64,000 bases of DNA from Pyrus communis (lineage: Eukaryota > Streptophyta > Magnoliopsida > Rosales > Rosaceae), in contig NC_084815.1 of assembly GCF_963583255.1 (NCBI RefSeq), positions 10,215,724 to 10,279,723 of the forward strand. Direction: 5' to 3'. Below, one piece after another: positions 56,911 to 64,000 of this stretch (positions within the stretch are counted from its first letter, which is position 1; each line of letters starts with the position of its first letter). Below the pieces are notes generated by a model. It was not told the DNA's origin. It worked only from the letters and a program-made list of their open reading frames with translations, and made no database searches. A program made the position numbers and the translations under genes.

Positions 56911-58646
56911 ATCTTTTGCTAGTCCTCGAGCAAAACAGAAAGAAAAACAAAACAAAACCAAACGAAACAAAACAAGTAAAACACAACCTAAACCTTCCAA
57001 CAACCGTCTTAGGGATTTCCAAAGCACATGACAAGTTAAAAATCATCATTCCCACAGATTTTTGTCATCATTACACTTAAGTACATTCTTAATCATAGTC
57101 ACCACATACTAGTTCACAATTAAGCATTTAAAACACATTTCGAATGTAGTAACATGCCTTAGAGAAATTGCTCAAATCCTTACAAGATATGCACTCGTTT
57201 TTCACACAGATTTTCTGACTACACACCCTACACTAGTTATATGTGAGAAGATTGATGTAAACATGTAGACGAACACTCACATATGTTATAACAAGGAAAG
57301 CATTTTCTGGATTTACGATAATGACATGAATATGATCTCATGAATGGAATGCTACTACTTAGAATGACCAGTGATTCCATAAGCTCATATCAATTTCAAA
57401 CTCCACATTATTGAACACATAACGATCAAGATAGAAGTCAAAGGGGTGTAACGGGGCTAAAGGTATTTGGCTAACAACGAAGGTATATGGAAAACAAAGG
57501 TTCTTAAAGAAATAGCGAGCAAAGCATTTGAATTAACGTAGAATTCACTTTTGAATGAAAACTCAACTTTTGAACAACAAGGGGGAACAAGCTCTTTTTT
57601 TTTTTTTTTTCTTTCTTTTTTTTTTCTCTTCTTTTCTGTTTTTCTTTTTCATATGTTTTTCACAATTTTTTTTTTTTCTTTTCTTTTGACTCTCAAAACA
57701 TACAAACTTAAGAACAAACTTTTACTCCCCCACACTCATTTTCTTGCAAAATGTACTCAAAAGGAATTCATTTAAGTCATGCTCACTATCTTTTAAGAAC
57801 AAGGGTACGGATGGTCCTAATCTAGGCTAGGTAAGGGGTGATATGGTTAGCAAAGAAAATAGGTTAAACGAGGCTCAACGGTGTTAGGACTTACAATATA
57901 TACGAAATATGGGAAGTAAGGCTATTTGGCTATGGTGGCAACTACACAACTTCATCTTGATATATGTTATGCAACTCAATATCATGCTTTGAATGAAATG
58001 GATATAAGTTCTAGCATTTAGTTCTATCATGATACAATTGCATTCTAAGTAGCAACCAAGCAAGGAATAATGAGATCATTCAACAACTTTAGAAAACAAA
58101 GAATCACAGAAAATAACTCTCCAAAGAAGGTAATGGCTCGAGTCTCACAGGGTTGTAGCGTTTGTTTGAGTTCCTTCCTTCAAGCATGTTACATAACTAA
58201 TTTTTTTTTTTCTTTTATGATTGCATGTGAAGTCATACGTTATAACCATAACCAAGCATATACCAAGAGTAAATCAAACTTTTCTCTATGTTTATAACTC
58301 TTTTTAACAGTCATGCAATTAGAAACCAAATCCTTATCATTGTGTTGGAAGGTGACCTACGACACAAAAACGACTCAAAACACTCTTTTTAGGCTTTTCA
58401 AAACATGTTTTTCAAATTTTTATGTGATTTTCGAATTTTTAAGTCAAAACACACTAAACACTCTAAAACAACTTAAAAACACCTTAAAACAGCAAGGAAC
58501 AACATTTGAAGTTATGGGTGATAAAATCCCACGAATTTGCATTAACAACATTAGTTACCCCCCCACACTTAAATCAAACATTGTCCTCAATGTTTTAAGC
58601 ATAGATTCACACAAAACATAAGTAAACTCACAAAAAGCAACTAAAC
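56911..58646 (-). other. R13 3' internal region, noncoding
   Basis: No gene. T-rich stretches at 57595-57690. PPT-like complements CTCCCCCACACTC near 57725 and CCCCCCCACACTT near 58558. Confidence 0.7.
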
Positions 58647-59514
58647 ATACTAAACATGGCATAATGTAATTAACAAAGAGAAGAGTTTAGAGACGCAAAT
58701 CTGGTTATAGAGTGTAAATTCCATCTTCTCCTTGGTAATTGCATTGAGGCTTTGATCTTTGTGATTCCACAGGCTTCCTCTTGAATTGCGCTGCTCCCAT
58801 CGTTGATTTTCCTTTGTGCTACTCATGAACTGGGCAGCAGGCTTCTTTTGGTCTCCCCCGAAGGTCTGAGCTTACTCCTTTGGTCTGTTTCTTTGTTCAA
58901 TCTTTCCAATTCGTATTGAAAAGGGTTGGAGGATAACTCAGCCTACGTTTGTCTCCACATGCTTCAATGTATCATTTTCCCTTGCCTTACTTGCTCCCCT
59001 TTGCAGAAGTGGTCCCTTCTCCGGAAGTGTATCAACCGTTGAAGATGACTACTCGAGAGCAACGCTAGGTAAGCAATCAGGAATAAATTCCAGGCAGTTG
59101 GCTCCAGATCGGAAGATTGACTCCAAGTGCCGGCTGATTGCTTCTTTTACTTTGCCATGCGAGTAAGAACAAGGACAAAGAAAAAGACAGGGAAAGAGCA
59201 TGATATGAGATACTTTTGCTTTTGACCTTGATGATATGAGATACCTTTGCTTTGAAGAAGCGGTGAATGAATCAGCACATGCTTCAATCCGCCGTTTCCT
59301 CCTGGGTCATATGTACTCCAGGCATCTGGTATCATCTTTGGGGAAGAAGAAAGAATTGAGTATTTTGAAAGGCTTTGCTGGGAGTGCGCCCTCAGAGGTG
59401 AGGGAGAGTTGGGCATTTTCTTCAGGTTTGCCCTGCCATAAAAGACGAAGGTCGACATATATAGAGATAATATCAAGTGGTGGTACTTTTTACCCTTGTC
59501 GACAAACGTTTTGA

Positions 59515-60010
59515 TCCCGCAATTCCGGCTTTTTGAAATAGTGGCGCCTCTTCGATCTTTGAATACGCCTCTTCGATTTCTGAGCAGGCGCCCCTTCGAT
59601 TTCTGAACGACGCCCCTTCTCTTTCTGAACGACACGTGGTAGTGCAGATGCGGCTCCTTTTGACAAAGCTGCACGCGTTTTCTGAAAAGCAGAGAAAGCG
59701 TCGCCGAACTTTGCGCTTGTCGGCTAAAGACGTGTAGTTGCGATGATGGCCTCCACGTGTTTTCAGCTTTGTCAGAAATCTTTTGACAAAGTTGAACGCG
59801 TTTTCTGAAAAGCCGAGGGAGCGTCGCCTAACTTACGCCGGAAAATCCGGCTCTTTGAATCGGTGGACGCGTCGCCTTGGCATTTTATAGAGCTATCGAT
59901 CACCGCCAACATACACACTCTGAAGATTTCCCATTCCTGAAACTCGACTCCGGCCCTTTGTGAATTTTTTAACTTCATCCACCCCTTCTCTTTGAACACT
60001 TTTGAAAAAA
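59515..60010 (+). promoter_or_regulatory. Promoter-like region of R13 aORF
   Basis: CTTCGATTTCTGA-type repeats 59550-59630, CACGTG near 59634 and 59755, duplicated TTTTGAC/ACGCG blocks, TTTTATAG at 59883-59890 about 120 bp before the ATG. Confidence 0.55.
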
Positions 60011-60682
60011 ATGGCAAACTCATCGAACCTTAGCTTAGATTTGAGTCTCAGCAGCGATCCGGTTGCGCCCCGTCAAGGTAATGTATGGCGCCCTTCTTTT
60101 TTATCTTCTAACGGTCCTCTTTCAGGTGAAGACTCTGTGATGCAGGACGCCACAACAGCTACAATAGTAGCTAAAAACCTCCTCACTCCAAAAGATAGTA
60201 GGCTGCTGTCAGGACGGTCCGATGAGTTGGCCGTTCAAGAGTCCCTCGCACTTAGTGTTCAGTGTGCGAGCTCTGTGTCCAACATGGGCCTACGCCTGCT
60301 TGCTCGGTCCCGCCAAGTGGAATCGTTGATGGCAGAGGTGGAAAGTCTTAAGCAGGAAATCAAACAGCTTAAGTACGAGAATAGAAGTTTGCATGTGCTT
60401 GCAAATAACTATTCGGCGGGCATGAAGAGGAAGCTTGATGAGCTGCAAGAATCTGAGGGTCGAATTCACAGTGACCGTCAAAGGCTTGCGTCTTATCTCC
60501 AGAGGCACCTTTTTCCTGGGTCATCCAGCGCTTGGCCAAGTATTGAGGCCTGGAATGCTCTAGCTCCGATGCCTCCCGCTCCGATGCCTTCCGCTTCGAT
60601 GCCTCCCGCTTCTATGCCTCCCGCTTCTGCGCCTTCCGCTTCTGCGCCTCGTAGTGGGACTTCACGCAAACAACCTTTGTGA
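60011..60682 (+). CDS. R13 antisense ORF (aORF), 223 aa
   Basis: ATG at 60011 as in other copies. Carries the lineage I SDPVAPRQ and NGPLSGED variants with R3. LxLxL at 7-13 (LSLDLSL), leucines at 106/113/120/127 and a tail of Ser-Met-Pro-Pro units. Intact in the most recent insertion, so it was open in the RNA that founded this copy. Function unknown. Confidence 0.77.
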   Translation: MANSSNLSLDLSLSSDPVAPRQGNVWRPSFLSSNGPLSGEDSVMQDATTATIVAKNLLTPKDSRLLSGRSDELAVQESLALSVQCASSVSNMGLRLLARSRQVESLMAEVESLKQEIKQLKYENRSLHVLANNYSAGMKRKLDELQESEGRIHSDRQRLASYLQRHLFPGSSSAWPSIEAWNALAPMPPAPMPSASMPPASMPPASAPSASAPRSGTSRKQPL

Positions 60683-60710
60683 AGCTCCACCTTTCTCCAC
60701 GTTTAGTATC

Positions 60711-60723
60711 TTTCTTTTTTTTC

Positions 60724-60762
<39 letters not shown>
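60711..60762. repeat. T-rich tract between R13 ORFs
   Basis: T run of about 50 bp separating aORF and Gag-like stop codons. Confidence 0.9.
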
Positions 60763-60766
<4 letters not shown>

Positions 60767-60774
60767 AAATAAAA

Positions 60775-62037
60775 TCAAACGGCATGGAATTGGTCCTTGA
60801 ATGGAAGGTGATACTTGAAGTGAACCGGCATTGGTTTGAATTCTAGTGTAGGTGCCTGATTAAAAAAAAATAGCAAGTTAGTATAAAATCTAATGGAATT
60901 TGGAAAAAAATACTTACTTGTTTTGTCCGACAAGAACTCAATGACAAATACCACTCCTTTGAAAGTTTCAGGGATATTGGACTTGGCCAGATTGCAAGTG
61001 ATGGTTATTACTTGTCCAATGTCATCAAATTTAACTTTTTTGGATTTTGTGGTTTCAAGAACGTCCTCTTTGATGGATTCATGACATTCCCTACTTGTCA
61101 CCTTTGGAAGGGCTTCCAAGATGTCTTTTTCACCTTCTTCTTCCTTGGAAGTCATGAATCTGCAAGGAATAGGGTTAAAAATAATGAAATTTGGAACAAC
61201 CATACCTGTATTAGATAGCATAGGAGCAATAGGAGCCTCCGGTAAAGGTGTTTCCACCCTTTCCGTGGGTTGGGTGTATTCCTCTTCCTTGTGATTTGAT
61301 TTTGATGGTTGAGGGTCCGTTCCAACCTCCTTGTCACTGCTCAACATGATTTCCTTGGCAGTTTCAAATTCTCCCTTCTGATTTGCAATGGTTGAACTAG
61401 GGAGTTCGCCTTGGTCGCAAAATTGTCCTTCGAACACCGCTATCTGCCCAATTTGCTTTTCCAGAGTAGTAAGTAATTGAAAAATCGTATCATTATCATT
61501 TGAATTACCTACATTACTTTGGGCAGGTTGTGGTGGCTGCATAGGCGTTGAATAGAACTCCTCATACGGCTGCCAATATCCTTCTTGTTGAGCCTCATTG
61601 TCTTGATTTTGTAAGCCCTGCACCAAACAAATTAATTCATCAAGCTTTTGGTTATAATTTATTGACGAACTTAAATTTGGTTGGGCATATTGAATATGAG
61701 GTTGTGGTGGCTGCCAATATCCTTCTTGTTGAGCCTCATTGTCTTGATTTTGTAAGCCCTGCACCAAACAAATTAATTCATCAAGCTTTTGGTTATAATT
61801 TATTGACGAACTTAAATTTGGTTGGGCATATTGAATATGAGGTTGTGGTGGCTGCCAATATCCTTCTTGTTGAACATGTTGAGGTTCCCACCACATAGAG
61901 TTTGAATGATCACTCCAATCCGAATTGTAAGTATTGGAAAACACGTTATTTCTTGATTGAAGATCAAATATATCAACACTTTGCATTTGGGACCTTTCCA
62001 TGAGTTGTGACAAAAGAGAAGCATTATTAAGTGCCAT
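60775..62037 (-). CDS. R13 Gag-like ORF, 420 aa, with duplicated segment
   Basis: MALNNASLL start at 62037. Contains the SNTYN..W..H.N motif, then a 47-residue segment (QEGYWQPPQPHIQY...QDNEAQ) in two tandem copies, then the EKQIGQIAV linker, LPSSTIANQKGE, the KDILEALPKV...FIKED-like stretch and the C-terminal APTLEFKPMPVHFKY. The intron-like block (GTAAGT, TACTAAC, CAG) is at about 60862-60923. Longest version in the window and fully open. It lacks capsid, zinc knuckle and enzymes, so it cannot support transposition alone. Confidence 0.73.
   Translation of the reverse strand: MALNNASLLSQLMERSQMQSVDIFDLQSRNNVFSNTYNSDWSDHSNSMWWEPQHVQQEGYWQPPQPHIQYAQPNLSSSINYNQKLDELICLVQGLQNQDNEAQQEGYWQPPQPHIQYAQPNLSSSINYNQKLDELICLVQGLQNQDNEAQQEGYWQPYEEFYSTPMQPPQPAQSNVGNSNDNDTIFQLLTTLEKQIGQIAVFEGQFCDQGELPSSTIANQKGEFETAKEIMLSSDKEVGTDPQPSKSNHKEEEYTQPTERVETPLPEAPIAPMLSNTGMVVPNFIIFNPIPCRFMTSKEEEGEKDILEALPKVTSRECHESIKEDVLETTKSKKVKFDDIGQVITITCNLAKSNIPETFKGVVFVIEFLSDKTSKYFFPNSIRFYTNLLFFFNQAPTLEFKPMPVHFKYHLPFKDQFHAV
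61571..61852 (-). repeat. 141-bp tandem duplication in R13 Gag-like ORF
   Basis: Two consecutive 141-bp copies (61571-61711, 61712-61852) appear identical and preserve the frame. A partial third match begins at 61853. R2, R3 and R12 have a single copy. Confidence 0.92.
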
Positions 62038-62130
62038 CTTGTTCTTAACAAACAAAACACAAATAAAAAAAAACTAAATCTAAAAGACAATACAGAAACA
62101 AACAATCCAAGGGATTAGCAAATTTTCTAA

Positions 62131-62148
62131 TCCCCGGCAACGGCGCCA
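62131..62148 (-). promoter_or_regulatory. Primer-binding site, tRNA-Asp type (R13)
   Basis: 18-nt match, 5 bp from LTR start 62154. Confidence 0.93.
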
Positions 62149-62153
62149 AAATT

Positions 62154-64000
62154 TGATGCGAGAATTATACGCGCATAAATTAAACCCTCTTTTTATCAAT
62201 TGTAGTATAGGTGCAAGTAGGGATCGTTCTGGACCGGGGATTAGGAGGGATTGTTAATCACTTGGATTTGACTTAAAAACGTAAAAACATAATATAAAAC
62301 ACTAAACTAGACTCAAAGAATGTAAAACTAAACTTTAAAACACTAAAACAAATCAAAAGACTCAAAATGCTTTTAAAAACACAAACTAAAATGCTATACT
62401 AAACTCGAAGAATTCAAAACTAAAAATAAGAAAGATTAAGACTAAGACTTAAACGAAATATGGGGGGATTGATTTTGGACGAATTTAAACTAAAATGGAT
62501 AGATTGTAAAGAAAACAAATTATAAATATGAAATTGACGGAAATGAATGGATGGTATGGCTAGCTAAGGGGTTCATCTCCATACATGTTACACTTGCATA
62601 ATAAAATGATTTCCAATTGCACTTCAATAAACCATGAATTCTCAACACCCCGGGTTAATTAGGTCCGCTTAAATTAACCGTCAAGTTTTCCTTAAGTTAA
62701 TGAATTGGATGATTGCATACGACAACCCAAAGCATTCCTCACAAGTTCCCTACATGAATTGCATAATAGAGAAACAAGCAAGAATCATTAAGCATCATGA
62801 AAACTATAAGTGTTGACGAGGCATTCGTTACTATGATTGCATGAAACTTATGCCAAGAATTCGTTTAACGCGATTGTTTATAAGCAACCTCCACTACTTG
62901 TGAATATAAGTTCATAACGATTAGGTGAAACTCACTTATATTCTAGCGTCATATTCATGCATGAAAATTAAGCGCGCATTCTTAATAAACATACATAAAT
63001 AAGTTATCAATCAAACGGTTAAACAAATTGAATCCACAACTTATGAAACGCAATTAGAAGTAATCAAATCAAAATGCAAGCATAAACATATATTTCGAAT
63101 CCCCCCCTAGCTAAAGGGGGGTTTAGTTCCTCATACAAAACAAAGAGAATTGAAATTAAACATTGAAATCAAAGAAACGCCTAAACATTCCAACAACTCA
63201 AACTTGAATTGTATGAACGTTTAGGCCCTCTTCTCTTCCTCTTTATTGTAGCATAAGGTCTAGGGATAATTGGTTTGGGGGATGGAAGTGTGGAATGGAA
63301 AAGTGGTGTTTGGATTATAAGGGGAGAGATGCACGGCTAAGAGAGAAAGGGATGTGTTTGTGGTGTGTTGTGTATGAAAATGAGATGTCCATGAATGAAT
63401 GAATGCAAGGGTATTTATAGGAGTAGTGGAGGGAACATATGGCTATGTCATTTGTAGGTGAAGTAGGTGGATGTTGTAGGTGAAGTAGGTGGATGTTGTA
63501 GGTGAAGTGGATGTTGTAGGTGAAGTAGGTGGATGTTGTAGGTGAAGTAGGTGGATGATATGTTAAGTGATAAGTGATAAGTGATATGATATGTGGTTAT
63601 GATATGATAAGTGGTTAAGTGGTGATGATAAGTGATAAGTGATTAAGTGATATGATATGTGGTGATGATAAGTGATAAGTGCATGTGGGTTAACTAATGA
63701 AGGAAATGCATGTGCAATGACAATGTGTTAGAATGGATGTGTGTTATGCATGGCATGATTGGGATTAGGAAAGGTTTAAATGTCCTAAAACTAAAGAGAA
63801 CAAGGTTCCAACACTTTGGCTCCAATTAGGTCTTCAATTTCGTCCAACACTTTGGCTTCAAGCATAAGTTATCCGTCCTTAGCCCAAAAGTGCTCCAAAA
63901 GTCTCCAAAATGCATCTTTTTGCTCCTTTAGCCCTTTGGACCTACAAACACACGAAAATAGCTTAAAGTACTAAAATAACTAAAGAAACATAACGTAAAT
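62154..64000 (-). mobile_element. R13 5' LTR, cut by window end
   Basis: 1847 of a predicted 1891 bp. Same sequence as 55005-56851 wherever compared, including the minisatellite. The final 44 bp lie outside the window. Confidence 0.95.

Larger units (their letters stand above)
58647..60709. repeat. aORF unit with 13-bp inverted repeats (R13)
   Basis: ATACTAAACATGG at 58647-58659 and CCACGTTTAGTAT at 60697-60709 (one mismatch). Confidence 0.5.
55005..64000 (-). mobile_element. R13: youngest element, right end just outside window
   Basis: 3' LTR 55005-56895, PPT 56896-56910, interior 56911-62130 with aORF and the longest Gag-like ORF, PBS 62131-62148, 5' LTR 62154 to a predicted 64044. The two LTRs keep a constant 7149-bp offset, and I saw no mismatch in the segments compared. 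Left TSD ATAGG (55000-55004). Full length about 9.04 kb. Confidence 0.94.

Overview
The window is plant nuclear heterochromatin made entirely of one LTR-retrotransposon family inserted repeatedly into itself. No ordinary host gene, rRNA, tRNA or CRISPR array was found. The family is Ty3/gypsy-like of the Athila/Tat kind. LTRs run TGAT...ATCA with 5-bp target-site duplications (TSDs). The primer-binding site (PBS) TGGCGCCGTTGCCGGGGA matches the 3' end of plant tRNA-Asp. The polypurine tract (PPT) is AAGTGTGGGGGTATT, and the sense ORF keeps degenerate Athila/Tat Gag motifs. No protease, RT, RNase H or integrase is visible, so every copy is non-autonomous. The general look suggests a eudicot, possibly Rosaceae (apple or pear type). 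That is recollection, not proof.

Layout (R1-R13 are my labels). R6(+), present as an internal tail at 27252-28114 and a 3' LTR from 28115, is the outermost visible host. R5(-), 19692-27251, sits in R6. R4(+), 16940-19691, sits in the R5 LTR. R2(-), 734-16939, sits in R4. R3(+), 6013-15875, sits in the R2 LTR, and R1(-), 1-733, sits in the R2 interior. In the R6 3' LTR lies R7(-), a solo LTR at 28750-31303 plus 47351-47540. R7 holds R8(-), 31304-47350. R8 holds solo LTR R9(-), 35085-39412, which itself holds solo LTR R10(+), 36054-38074; R8 also holds solo LTR R11(+), 44401-47064. R12(+), 47629 onward, follows in the R6 LTR. R13(-), 55005 to about 64044, is inserted 7 bp into the 3' LTR of R12. 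Six insertions have both TSD copies inside the window.

Each long element has the same plan in its own sense direction: LTR, PBS, Gag-like ORF (223-420 aa; absent in the short form), an A-rich tract, an antisense ORF (aORF, 223-230 aa) facing it, the aORF promoter-like region, about 1.8 kb of noncoding DNA with several polypurine tracts, the PPT and the 3' LTR. The aORF is open in all six copies. It encodes an EAR-like LxLxL motif, a four-leucine zipper and a Pro/Ala/Met/Ser repeat tail.

Two lineages can be told apart. Lineage I (R3, R13 and solo R10) has a U3 minisatellite and lacks the paired U5 hairpins. Lineage II (R2, R4-R9, R11, R12) has a CATGCA-rich U3 and U5 hairpins. R13 is the youngest: its two LTRs match wherever I compared them, with a constant 7149-bp offset. 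The elements presumably move with enzymes supplied by an autonomous relative elsewhere. What the aORF protein does is unknown.
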